Positions 24,864 to 33,143 of a stretch of 64,000 nt of DNA are shown here, in pieces. The position numbers and the translations under genes are program-made. The number at the start of each line of letters is the position of its first letter. Position 1 is the first letter of the stretch. Under the pieces are notes generated by a model. That model made no database searches. It was not told the DNA's origin and worked only from the letters and a program-made list of their open reading frames with translations. Origin of the DNA: Elusimicrobiota bacterium (GTDB lineage Bacteria > Elusimicrobiota > Elusimicrobia > UBA1565 > UBA9628); assembly GCA_016182905.1 (NCBI GenBank), contig JACPFR010000028.1, positions 1-64,000 of the forward strand, given 5' to 3'.

Positions 24864-27283
24864 GCCAGCTCGCCGAGACCTCCCAAGACTCGTTCCCCAT
24901 CCTCGGCAAGTCGCCCAAGGAGCTGCGCGTCATCGGCAACTCGCGCCACCTCTCCCTGTCCGACGCCGAGTGGGGCGCGATCCAGGCCCACTTCAAGACC
25001 CTCAAGCGCGAGCCGTCCCTCGCCGAGATCGAGACCATCGCCCAGACCTGGTCCGAGCACTGCAAGCACAAGACCTTCACTTCTCCCATCAGGTATGTCG
25101 AAGGGAAGAAGACGCGGACGATCAAGAACCTCTTCGCCGAGACCATCGTCGCCGCCACCGAGGCCGTCAAGAAGCCCTGGTGCCTGTCCCTGTTCAAGGA
25201 CAACGCGGGCGTCGTCGCGTTCGGCAAGAAGTGGGCGCTGGCGTTCAAGGTGGAGACGCACAATCATCCCTCGGCCCTCGAGCCCTACGGCGGCGCGGCC
25301 ACCGGCGTCGGCGGCGTGGTGCGCGACATCCTGGGCGTCGGCCTCGGCGCCAAGCCCGTCCTCAACACCGACACCTTCTGCTTCGGCCGCCCGGACTACA
25401 AGGGCGCGCTCCCCGAAGGCGCGCATCACCCGACGCGCACCTTGCGCGGCGTGGTCGCCGGCGTGCGCGACTACGGCAACCGCATGGGCATCCCCACGGC
25501 CGGCGGCGGGATCTGGTTCGACGACGACTACCGCCTCAACCCGCTCGTGTTCTGCGGCACCGTCGGCATCATGCCCCAGTGGGCCGTCAAGAAAGAGGTC
25601 AAGCCCGGCGACCTGATCGTCGCGGTCGGCGGCCGCACGGGACGCGACGGCCTCCACGGCGCGACGTTCTCCTCGGCCAACCTCGGCGCGGACGCCCCCT
25701 CTTCCGCGGTGCAGATCGGCCACGCGATCCAGGAGAAGCGCGTCCTCGACGCCCTGCTCGCGGCGCGCGACAAGAAGCTCTACGGCTCGGTCACCGACTG
25801 CGGCGCGGGCGGCTTCTCCTCGGCCATCGGCGAGCTCGGCGCGGACTGCGGCGCGCGCGTGCGCCTCGAGCAGGCCCCGCTGAAAGTCAGCGACCTCGAC
25901 AGCTGGGAGATCTGGCTGTCCGAGTCGCAGGAGCGCATGGTCCTGGCCGTCAATCCCAAGAGCCTCAAGGCGCTCGAGGCCGTGTTCGCCGCCGAGGGTT
26001 GCGAACTCGCCGTCCTGGGCGAGTTCACCCGGACCGGCAAGCTCGAGGTCACGCACCACGAGCGGACGATCGTCGAGCTCGACATGAAGTTCCTCCACAA
26101 GGGCCTGCCGCGCGTGGAGCGCGAGGCCGTCTGGACGAATAACCACGCCGCGAAGCCCGCTGGCGGCGTCGCGAAGAAAGCCGGCGACGCCCTGCGCGAG
26201 ATGATCGGCCATCTCAACGTCTGCTCGCGCGAGTGGGTGATCCGCCAGTACGACCACGAGGTCCAGGGCGGCACCGTCGTCAAGCCGCTGCAGGGCGTGC
26301 GCCACGACGGCCCCGGCGACGCCTGCGTGATCTGGCCGCACGCCGCCACCGGCGACATGGACGACTTCTCCTGCTTCGCCGTCGGCCACGGCCTCAACCC
26401 CGACTACGGCCGGATCGATCCGTATTGGATGGCCCTGGCCGCGGTCGACGAGGCCCTGCGCAACCTGACCTGCGTCGGCGCCGACCCGTCCCGCGCCGCC
26501 TTGCTCGACAACTTCTGCTGGGCCAGCCCCGAGGACCCGAAGCAGCTCGGCGCGCTCGTCCGCGCCGCCGAGGGCTGCCGCGACGCGGCCAAGGGCTTCT
26601 CCGCCCCCTTCATCTCCGGCAAGGACTCGATGTTCAACCAGTCCAAGGACGAGAAGGGCAAGGAGCTCCCGATCCCCGGGACCTTGCTGGTCTCGGCGGT
26701 GGCCCCGGTCCCCGACGGGCGCAAGGCCGTCACCATGGACTTCAAGGGCCCGGGCAACGCCCTCTACCTCATCGGCCGCACCAACGACGAGCTCGGCGGC
26801 TCCCTTTATCACCGCGTCTTGGGACGCGTCGGGGGAGAAGTCCCCAAGGTCAACCCCGCCTCCGCCATCGACGGCTTCAAGGCGCTGCACGCGGCGATGA
26901 CCCGCGGCCACGTCCTGTCCGCGCACGACCTCTCCGAGGGCGGCCTGGCGCTGTGCGCCGCGGAGATGGGATTCACCGGCGAGTTCGGCTGCCTGCTCGA
27001 CCTCGACGAGTGCCCGCGCGACCCGCGCATCTATTCCAACGAGACCTTGCTCTTCTCGGAGTCCCCTTCCCGGATACTCGTCGAGGTGAAGCCCGAGGAC
27101 GAGTCGGCCTTCCTGCGCCACTTCGGCAAGAGCGCCAAGTCCGCGATGGTGCGCCGCGTCGGCCAGACCACGGCCAACCCGATCATCAAGGTGACGGGCC
27201 TCGAGGGCTCGACGTGCCTCGAGGAATCCCTCAAAGAGCTCAAGGAAGCGTGGCAGACCGCCCTGCCGAGGATCCTCGGATGA
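24860..27283 (+). CDS. purL: FGAM synthase, large subunit (small-type PurL)
   Basis: 807 residues starting at TTG, overlapping the purS stop by 4 nt. It belongs to the short PurL type that needs PurS and PurQ. Motifs: VETHNHPSALEPYGGAATG (ATP/FGAR site), GGRTGRDGLHGATFSS, FISGKDSMFNQ and SAHDLSEGGLALCAAEM. It converts FGAR to FGAM with ATP and ammonia delivered by PurQ. It is slightly longer than typical small PurL proteins, mainly through an insert around residues 425-480 (CSREWVIRQYDHEVQGGTVV and following). purQ follows with a 4-nt overlap. Confidence 0.96.
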   Translation: MSQLAETSQDSFPILGKSPKELRVIGNSRHLSLSDAEWGAIQAHFKTLKREPSLAEIETIAQTWSEHCKHKTFTSPIRYVEGKKTRTIKNLFAETIVAATEAVKKPWCLSLFKDNAGVVAFGKKWALAFKVETHNHPSALEPYGGAATGVGGVVRDILGVGLGAKPVLNTDTFCFGRPDYKGALPEGAHHPTRTLRGVVAGVRDYGNRMGIPTAGGGIWFDDDYRLNPLVFCGTVGIMPQWAVKKEVKPGDLIVAVGGRTGRDGLHGATFSSANLGADAPSSAVQIGHAIQEKRVLDALLAARDKKLYGSVTDCGAGGFSSAIGELGADCGARVRLEQAPLKVSDLDSWEIWLSESQERMVLAVNPKSLKALEAVFAAEGCELAVLGEFTRTGKLEVTHHERTIVELDMKFLHKGLPRVEREAVWTNNHAAKPAGGVAKKAGDALREMIGHLNVCSREWVIRQYDHEVQGGTVVKPLQGVRHDGPGDACVIWPHAATGDMDDFSCFAVGHGLNPDYGRIDPYWMALAAVDEALRNLTCVGADPSRAALLDNFCWASPEDPKQLGALVRAAEGCRDAAKGFSAPFISGKDSMFNQSKDEKGKELPIPGTLLVSAVAPVPDGRKAVTMDFKGPGNALYLIGRTNDELGGSLYHRVLGRVGGEVPKVNPASAIDGFKALHAAMTRGHVLSAHDLSEGGLALCAAEMGFTGEFGCLLDLDECPRDPRIYSNETLLFSESPSRILVEVKPEDESAFLRHFGKSAKSAMVRRVGQTTANPIIKVTGLEGSTCLEESLKELKEAWQTALPRILG

Positions 27284-28053
27284 AAAAGCCCAAAGTCCTG
27301 ATCCTGCGCGCCGCCGGCGTCAACTGCGAGCTGGAGACCGCGAACGCGTTCAAGCACGTCGGCGGGGAACCGGAGCTCGTCCACATCACGGAGCTGCGCT
27401 CCGGCAAGAAGAAGCTGATGGACTACGCGATCCTGTCCATCCCCGGCGGCTTCTCCTACGGCGACGACGTCGGCGCGGGCAAGGTCCTCGCCAACCAGGT
27501 GCGCCACACCTTGACCGACCTGCGCCAGTTCGTCCGCCTCGGCCGCCCCGTCATCGGCATCTGCAACGGCTTCCAGGTCCTCGTGAAGGCCGGCATCCTC
27601 CCGCACTCCAACGCCTGCGACCAGAGCGCCTCCTTCACCGTCAACGACTCGGGCAAGTTCGAGACGCGCTGGACCCATCTGCGCATCAACACCCAGTCCT
27701 CCTGCCTGTTCTTCAAGGGCCTGCCCGAGATGATCGAGCTGCCGGTCGCCCACGGCGAGGGCAAGCTCGTGCTGAAATCCCCGCGCCACCTCGAAGACTT
27801 GAAGAAAACGAAGTCGATCGCCCTTCAATACGTCACCGAGGACGGCAAGCTGATGGGCTACCCGCACAACCCCAACGGCTCGATCTTCAACATCGCCGGG
27901 CTCACCAACCCCGAGGGCAACGTCCTCGGCCTGATGCCCCACCCCGAGCGGTTCATGTCGCTGCATCACCATCCGAACTGGACGCGCCAGACCTACCGCA
28001 AGGCGCCCGTCGGACTGGAGATGTTCAAGAACGCCGTCGACTACGCGCGCTGA
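27280..28053 (+). CDS. purQ: FGAM synthase, glutamine amidotransferase subunit
   Basis: 257-residue class I amidotransferase. The nucleophile elbow is GICNGFQVLVKAG; FSYGDDVGAG and LGLMPHPERF complete the active site (His and Glu of the triad). The ATG overlaps the purL stop by 4 nt. Supplies ammonia from glutamine to PurL via PurS. It is the last gene of the guaB3-to-purQ operon; a repeated palindromic element follows before the purF promoter. Confidence 0.96.
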   Translation: MKKPKVLILRAAGVNCELETANAFKHVGGEPELVHITELRSGKKKLMDYAILSIPGGFSYGDDVGAGKVLANQVRHTLTDLRQFVRLGRPVIGICNGFQVLVKAGILPHSNACDQSASFTVNDSGKFETRWTHLRINTQSSCLFFKGLPEMIELPVAHGEGKLVLKSPRHLEDLKKTKSIALQYVTEDGKLMGYPHNPNGSIFNIAGLTNPEGNVLGLMPHPERFMSLHHHPNWTRQTYRKAPVGLEMFKNAVDYAR

Positions 28054-28093
28054 CGCCGCGAACGAGCCGCCGCTGCCCCGGCATACCTCCCTT

Positions 28094-28183
28094 TTGGTTC
28101 TTTGCTTTAAAGCAAAGCCACGGGGAATAGACGCCTTCATTTAGAGCTGTCGAAGGCCGTTATGCTTTAAAGCAAAGAACCAA
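28094..28183. repeat. Miniature inverted-repeat element in the purQ-purF gap
   Basis: Perfect 20-bp inverted repeats, TTGGTTCTTTGCTTTAAAGC at 28094-28113 and its reverse complement at 28164-28183, enclose 50 bp. Each arm itself contains the palindrome GCTTTAAAGC, so several alternative hairpins can form. There is no coding capacity. It could be a MITE, an interspersed palindromic repeat or a terminator for purQ. No other copy is seen in this window. Confidence 0.8.
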
Positions 28184-28214
28184 GAAAGAGACGGCTCCGG
28201 CGGCAAGAGCCCCG

Positions 28215-28243
28215 CTGACAGCCCCGTTTTCAACAGGTATACT
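28215..28243 (+). promoter_or_regulatory. purF promoter
   Basis: CTGACA (28215-28220), 17-bp spacer, TATACT (28238-28243), ending 6 nt before the ATG of purF. A leaderless mRNA is expected. No PurR-like operator or guanine/PRPP riboswitch is visible. Confidence 0.75.
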
Positions 28244-28249
28244 TAAGGT

Positions 28250-29620
28250 ATGTGCGGAATATTCGCCGTCTCCGGGCGTCCTGACGCGGCCGAGCTGACC
28301 CAGCTCGGCCTTTTCTCTTTACAGCACCGCGGCCAGGAGAGCGCGGGCATCGTGACCGTCAAGAACGGCGAGTTCCAGACGCGCATCGGCATGGGCCTCG
28401 TCTCCGAGGTCTTCGCCGACGGCGTCGCCGCCCTTCCCGGGCGCGTCGCGATCGGCCACGTGCGCTACGCGACCACCGGAGGAAGCCACATCCGCAACGC
28501 CCAGCCGCTCGTCTACAAGACCGGCCACGGCATGCTGGCCATCGCCCACAACGGCAACCTGACCAACGCGATCCAGCTCAAGCACAAGCTCGAGGGGCGC
28601 GGCGCCATCTTCCAGTCCACGACCGACTCCGAGGTCATCATCCACCTGCTCGCCCGCCAGGAGGGCCCCGTCGAGGACGCCTTGATCGCGAGCCTGCGCC
28701 AAGTCGAGGGCGCCTACTCGTTGCTCCTGCTGACGATCGACAAGCTCATCGCGGTGCGCGACCCGTACGGGTTCCGCCCGCTCGTGCTCGGCCGCATCGG
28801 CGACGCCCACATCTTCGCCTCGGAGACGACCGCGCTCAACCTCATCGGCGCCGAGCTCGTGCGCGAGCTCGAGCCCGGCGAGATGGTCATCGTCGAGGGC
28901 ACCACGGTCAAGTCGCTCAAGCCGTTCCCGCCCGTGCCCGCGCCCGCGCGCTGCATCTTCGAGCAGGTCTACTTCGCGCGCCCGGACTCGATGATCTTCA
29001 ACCGCGGCGTGCAGGCGGCGCGCCGGGACCTGGGCAAGGCGCTGGCCCGCGAGATGAGCGGGCTGAAGGCCGACATCGTCGTGCCCGTGCCCGACTCCGG
29101 CATACCGGCCGCGCTGGGATTCTCCGAGGAAAGCGGCGTGCCTTTCGAGATCGGCCTGATGCGCTCCCATTACGTCAGCCGCACCTTCATCAAGCCCACG
29201 CAGGAGCTGCGCGAGAAGGCGGCGATGCTCAAGCTGGCTCCCGTTCCAGAGACTTTGCGCGGCAAGCGCGTCGTCCTCGTCGACGACTCGATCGTGCGCG
29301 GGACGACGAGCAAGCGCATCTGCAAGCTGCTGCGCCAGGCCGGCGCGCGCGAGATCCACATGGCGATCACCTCGCCCCCCATCGTCTCGCCCTGCTACTA
29401 CGGCATCGACACGCCCTACGCCGCCGAGCTCATCGCCAACCAGAACTCCATCGAGGAGATCCGGAAGTACCTCGGCGTGGACAGCCTCCACTACCTGAGC
29501 CTCGCGGGCATGCAGCGCGCGGTCGGCAAGGGCGACGAGAGCGGCTGGTGCACGGCCTGCTTCACCCGCCGCTACCCGACCCCGATCCCCGATTATCAGG
29601 TCACGGAGGCCGTCAAATGA
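28250..29620 (+). CDS. purF: Amidophosphoribosyltransferase
   Basis: 456 residues. The catalytic Cys2 follows Met directly (MCGIFAVSG), so no propeptide is present. The Ntn amidotransferase domain includes LQHRGQESAGI and GHVRYATTGGS. The phosphoribosyltransferase domain has VVLVDDSIVRGTTS. The Cys residues in the C-terminal part (SPCYYGID and GWCTACF) suggest the Fe-S-containing Bacillus-type class. It makes phosphoribosylamine from PRPP and glutamine, the first committed purine step. It has its own promoter, and a caspase lipoprotein gene overlaps its stop codon by 4 nt. Confidence 0.96.
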   Translation: MCGIFAVSGRPDAAELTQLGLFSLQHRGQESAGIVTVKNGEFQTRIGMGLVSEVFADGVAALPGRVAIGHVRYATTGGSHIRNAQPLVYKTGHGMLAIAHNGNLTNAIQLKHKLEGRGAIFQSTTDSEVIIHLLARQEGPVEDALIASLRQVEGAYSLLLLTIDKLIAVRDPYGFRPLVLGRIGDAHIFASETTALNLIGAELVRELEPGEMVIVEGTTVKSLKPFPPVPAPARCIFEQVYFARPDSMIFNRGVQAARRDLGKALAREMSGLKADIVVPVPDSGIPAALGFSEESGVPFEIGLMRSHYVSRTFIKPTQELREKAAMLKLAPVPETLRGKRVVLVDDSIVRGTTSKRICKLLRQAGAREIHMAITSPPIVSPCYYGIDTPYAAELIANQNSIEEIRKYLGVDSLHYLSLAGMQRAVGKGDESGWCTACFTRRYPTPIPDYQVTEAVK

Positions 29621-30915
29621 GCTCGAGATTTCTCGCCCTCGCCCTGCTCCCCCTCGGACTTTTCCTCGGCGCCTGCGCCACCACCGGCACCGGCCTGATG
29701 CAGCAGGTCGGCGGCGACGCGTCCTGCCGCTCGACCCTGCGCGCTTGCCTGAAGGGCGGCCCGGGCATGATCAACAATATCCGCATGCAGGGCCTGCGCG
29801 AGGTCTTCGCCACGGGCGTCTTCGAGAGCAATCCGGACCCGTCCAAGTGCGACATCGCCTTCGACTTCCCGGCGACATTCAGCGACCGGACGATCGTCTC
29901 CTCCGCTTACAACGGTCAGGTCCTGGCGCGCTACGACGCCAACAGCTACCAGATGAACGCCCGGGCCGCGTGCACCGACTTCTCCGACGAGAACGGGGAG
30001 AAGTTCAAGAGCATCCCCGGCGACGCCGTCCTCGCCCGCCGCCCGGGACGGCCGGCCCCCGCCGCCCCGTCCTCGGGCCTCAGCTCGGCCGACATCGAGC
30101 GCATCGCCAAGGCCGTGAAGGGCGGAGACGCCGCCGCCCCGGCGGCCGCGCCCGCCGCGTCCTACCCGGCCTCGCCCTCGCCGCGCTTCTCCGCCGCCGA
30201 GCGCCCCGACGACCTCGCGATCGTCGTCGGCATCGAGACCTATTCCGACATCGCGTCGAAGGCCCCTTATGCCGAGCGCGACGCGGACGCCTTCAAGGCA
30301 CACGTCCGCGCCCTCGGCGTGCCCGAGCGCAACATCGTCCTGCTCAAGGGAGCCAAGGCCGGGAAGGCCTCGCTCGAGAAGAACCTCGAGCAGTGGCTGC
30401 CCCGCATGGCCAAGGCCGACAGCCGCGTGTACTTCTATTTCTCCGGCCACGGCGCGCCCGACGTGAAGACCGGCCAGGCTTACCTCGTGCCGTGGGACGG
30501 CGACCCGAACTTCCTCGAGTCCACGGGCTATCCCGTCGCCAAGCTCTACAAAAAGCTCGGCGAGCTTCCCGCCCGGCAGGTGCTCGTCGCGATGGACTCC
30601 TGCTTCTCGGGCGCGGGCGGGCGCTCGGTGCTCGCCTCCGGCGCCCGGCCGCTCGTCGCCAAGATCGACACCGGCGCGGCGCCCGCGACGGTGACCGTGC
30701 TCGCGGCCTCCGCCGCCAACGAGATCTCGGGCTCGCTCGACGACAAGGGCCACGGCGCCTTCACCTATTTCCTGCTCGAGGGCATGAACGCGGGCAAATC
30801 CACCCCGAAGGCTCTCGCCGAGTATCTGACGCCGCGCGTGCAGGACGAGGCGCGCCGGCTCAACCGCGACCAGACGCCCCAACTTCAGGGCGACGGGGCC
30901 TGGCCGCTGCGCTGA
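29617..30915 (+). CDS. Lipoprotein caspase-like (C14) peptidase, purF-linked copy
   Basis: The ATG overlaps the purF stop (ATGA). The 432-residue product begins MSSRFLALALLPLGLFLGAC, a lipoprotein signal with Cys20. The N-terminal part (residues 21-135) has several Cys and no ankyrin repeats; it is not a family I recognise. After a Pro/Ala linker the caspase domain starts at about residue 194, with FSGHGAP (His278) and MDSCFSGAGG (Cys329). This domain is about 86% identical by eye to that of the 5785-7446 protein. Being at the end of the purF transcript, it should be expressed with purine synthesis, though a functional link is not obvious. Confidence 0.92.
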   Translation: MSSRFLALALLPLGLFLGACATTGTGLMQQVGGDASCRSTLRACLKGGPGMINNIRMQGLREVFATGVFESNPDPSKCDIAFDFPATFSDRTIVSSAYNGQVLARYDANSYQMNARAACTDFSDENGEKFKSIPGDAVLARRPGRPAPAAPSSGLSSADIERIAKAVKGGDAAAPAAAPAASYPASPSPRFSAAERPDDLAIVVGIETYSDIASKAPYAERDADAFKAHVRALGVPERNIVLLKGAKAGKASLEKNLEQWLPRMAKADSRVYFYFSGHGAPDVKTGQAYLVPWDGDPNFLESTGYPVAKLYKKLGELPARQVLVAMDSCFSGAGGRSVLASGARPLVAKIDTGAAPATVTVLAASAANEISGSLDDKGHGAFTYFLLEGMNAGKSTPKALAEYLTPRVQDEARRLNRDQTPQLQGDGAWPLR

Positions 30916-30916
30916 C

Positions 30917-31041
30917 GCGAAAAATCCCTCGTTTTTCGAAAAATAGCGCCGAGATTCAAAGCGCTATTCACCACCGACGCCGAAAGTGAATAGCGCTTAA
31001 AAAATAATGTTTATTTTGCGGAAAACGAGGGATTTTTCCGC
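30917..31041. repeat. Nested inverted-repeat element (125 bp)
   Basis: Outer arms GCGAAAAATCCCTCGTTTTT (30917-30936) and AAAACGAGGGATTTTTCCGC (31022-31041) are near-perfect reverse complements with one inserted base. Inside, AGCGCTATTCAC and GTGAATAGCGCT (30960-30971 and 30985-30996) form a second 12-bp stem. It is A+T-rich against a 70% G+C background and begins 1 nt after the caspase stop. A MITE-like insertion is likely; it would also act as a terminator. The sequence after it resembles a broken gene. Confidence 0.82.
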
Positions 31042-31042
31042 A

Positions 31043-31189
31043 TCGGCCGCCGTCATCCCCGCCTGATCGTCGCCGCCGCTTTGCTCGCGAGTCCGGCCCG
31101 CGCCGGCAAGCTCGACCTGGATCTGTACGGCGTCCCGCCATGTCGGCGGATGGCGCGATCCCGCCGCCGAGGACAAGCCCAAGAAATAA
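31043..31189 (+). pseudogene. Remnant of a small exported protein gene
   Basis: One frame reads ...LIVAAALLASPARAGKLDLDLYGVPP, a typical signal peptide end plus mature start. Another frame then gives GGWRDPAAEDKPKK followed by TAA at 31187-31189. A single frameshift near 31140 would join them into a small exported protein. The start codon is missing and would lie inside the adjacent inverted-repeat element, consistent with disruption by that insertion. This is an interpretation from composition only. Confidence 0.35.
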
Positions 31190-31242
31190 ACGCTCCGCAG
31201 GGGACTTGTTTTTTCCCGGGAGAGAGGCTATATAGGGAGAGC

Positions 31243-33120
31243 ATGGCCTCACTTCCGATCTATTGGAACCGCTGCGAGGGCGACGTCTGGGGCGAGCTGT
31301 ACGCCGTCAACCTGAACGATCCGCACTTCGACAACCTCGAGGGCGTCTACATGGTCTGGCTCGGGGGCAATAAGCCCGCCGCGATCTGCGCGGGCTCGGG
31401 CCTGATCCGGGAGAAGCTCGCCGAGCGCCGCGCGGAACCCGAGCTGCAGGCCCTGCGCGACAAGTCCCTGCTCGTCACCTGGGCCAAGGTGGACACCGTC
31501 GTCCGCAAGGGCGTCGAGCGCTGGCTGCTCGAGAACCTGCGCCCGAAGATCCCCAACAAGATCCCCGACACGCTTCCCGTCGAGGTCAACCTGCCCGGAC
31601 GCCCCGGCCAGGCCTCGCCCGACGCGGGCGAGCCGCCGAGCCAGCTCTTCCAGGACCTGACCGTCCCCGATTCGGCGCCTCCCGCCACCCACTCCGCCGG
31701 ACCGGCCGTCGCCGAGGCGCCGCCTCCCGCGCCGGCGCCCGCGGCCGCTCCCGCTCCGGCGCCCGCCGCAGTGAAGACGCCCGCCGCGGTGAAGACGCCC
31801 GCCGCGGGCGCCGAGCCGCAGCGCCTCCCGCTGCAGGCCGAGTTCGTCGAGATGGTCAAGAGGGCCAAGGAGACGACGAAGGGCGGCATGTTCGGCGGCG
31901 GAGGGAAGGCCAAGCCCGAGGAGGAGAAGCTCGTCTCCGACGCGGTGCAGCGCATCCTGCGCGAGGCGGTGAAGCTGCGCGCCTCGGACGTGCACCTGGA
32001 GCCGCTGGAGAGCGCGCTGCGCGTCAGGTTCCGGCTCGACGGCATCCTCGAGGAGATGATGCAGATCCCGAACGCGCTGAACCTGCGCATCGTGTCGCAT
32101 ATCCGGGTCAACTGCGGCCTGGACCCGGAGCGCGGCATCGGCACGAGCAGGCCCGAGGACGCGCGCATGTCCATCTCGCAGGACGGCATGGACGTGGACC
32201 TGCGTCTCTCGACCTTTCCGACGCCGAACGGGGACAAGGCCGTGCTGCGCCTGATCCCGCGGAACTCGAAGGTCCCGGCCCTCGAGGAGATCGGCCTGGA
32301 TCCGAAGATCACCGACGCCCTGCGCGCGGTGAGCACCCGCCCCCAGGGCATGTTCATCGTGACCGGCCCCACGGGCAGCGGCAAGTCCACGACGCTGTAC
32401 ACCTTGCTCCAGCAGATCAACTCCCCGTCGCGGAACATCGTGACCCTCGAGGACCCGATCGAGAAGAAGATCCCGGGCATCAACCAGGGGATGATCCAGC
32501 CCAAGGCCGGCTTCGGCTTCGCCGAGGGCCTGAGGGCGATCCTGCGCCAGGACCCGAACGTGATCATGGTCGGCGAGATCCGCGACCTCGAGACGGCGGA
32601 GATCGCGGTGTCGGCCTCCCTGACCGGCCACATGATCTTCACGACCTTGCACACCAACAGCGCGCTCGGCGCGATCACGCGCCTCTTCGACATGGGCCTG
32701 GAGCCGTTCCTGATCGCCTCCGCGCTGACCGCCGTCTCCGCCCAGCGCCTGGCCCGCCGCGTGTGCGAGTCCTGCGCCCAGCCTTACGAGCCGACCGCCG
32801 CCGAGGTCGCCGAGATCGAGCACCGCGTGAAAAGCGGCGGCATCCGCATGCCCGACGGATTGATGAGGGGGCTCAAGCGCGGCGCGGGCTGCGCCGCCTG
32901 CCGCCAGAGCGGCTACCTCGGCCGGACTTTGCTCTTCGAGTACGTCGCCGTCAGCCCGACTTTGCGGTCGCTGATCCTGAAAAAGGCCGGCCTGGACGAC
33001 CTGCGCGCGGCGGCGCTCAAGGACGGCAACGACCCGCTGATCGCCGACGGCCTGCGCAAGGCCGCCGCGGGGACCATCTCGATCTCCGAGGTGTTCCGCG
33101 TCGTCGATTCGACGGACTAA
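31243..33120 (+). CDS. GspE/PilB-family secretion or pilus assembly ATPase
   Basis: 625 residues. The N-terminal 110 residues are unfamiliar and are followed by a Pro/Ala linker (about 125-195). The ATPase domain shows ASDVHLEPLE, Walker A GPTGSGKSTT, Asp box VGEIRDLETAEIA and His box GHMIFTTLHTNSA, the signature of type II secretion/type IV pilus motor ATPases. A zinc-binding pair CESC...CAAC is present near residues 507-545. It powers pilin or pseudopilin polymerisation at the inner membrane. No other pilus or secretion genes occur here. TATATA ends 7 nt before the ATG, with TTGTTT 18 bp further up. Confidence 0.9.
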   Translation: MASLPIYWNRCEGDVWGELYAVNLNDPHFDNLEGVYMVWLGGNKPAAICAGSGLIREKLAERRAEPELQALRDKSLLVTWAKVDTVVRKGVERWLLENLRPKIPNKIPDTLPVEVNLPGRPGQASPDAGEPPSQLFQDLTVPDSAPPATHSAGPAVAEAPPPAPAPAAAPAPAPAAVKTPAAVKTPAAGAEPQRLPLQAEFVEMVKRAKETTKGGMFGGGGKAKPEEEKLVSDAVQRILREAVKLRASDVHLEPLESALRVRFRLDGILEEMMQIPNALNLRIVSHIRVNCGLDPERGIGTSRPEDARMSISQDGMDVDLRLSTFPTPNGDKAVLRLIPRNSKVPALEEIGLDPKITDALRAVSTRPQGMFIVTGPTGSGKSTTLYTLLQQINSPSRNIVTLEDPIEKKIPGINQGMIQPKAGFGFAEGLRAILRQDPNVIMVGEIRDLETAEIAVSASLTGHMIFTTLHTNSALGAITRLFDMGLEPFLIASALTAVSAQRLARRVCESCAQPYEPTAAEVAEIEHRVKSGGIRMPDGLMRGLKRGAGCAACRQSGYLGRTLLFEYVAVSPTLRSLILKKAGLDDLRAAALKDGNDPLIADGLRKAAAGTISISEVFRVVDSTD

Positions 33121-33143
33121 GACGATTTAGGTATCATCAGGCC

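Noticed and set aside
26233-28053. Fused PurL-PurQ protein or a long frame across the purL 3' half
   Set aside because: The upstream part of that frame is low-complexity out-of-frame sequence; purQ starts at an ATG overlapping the purL stop by 4 nt.
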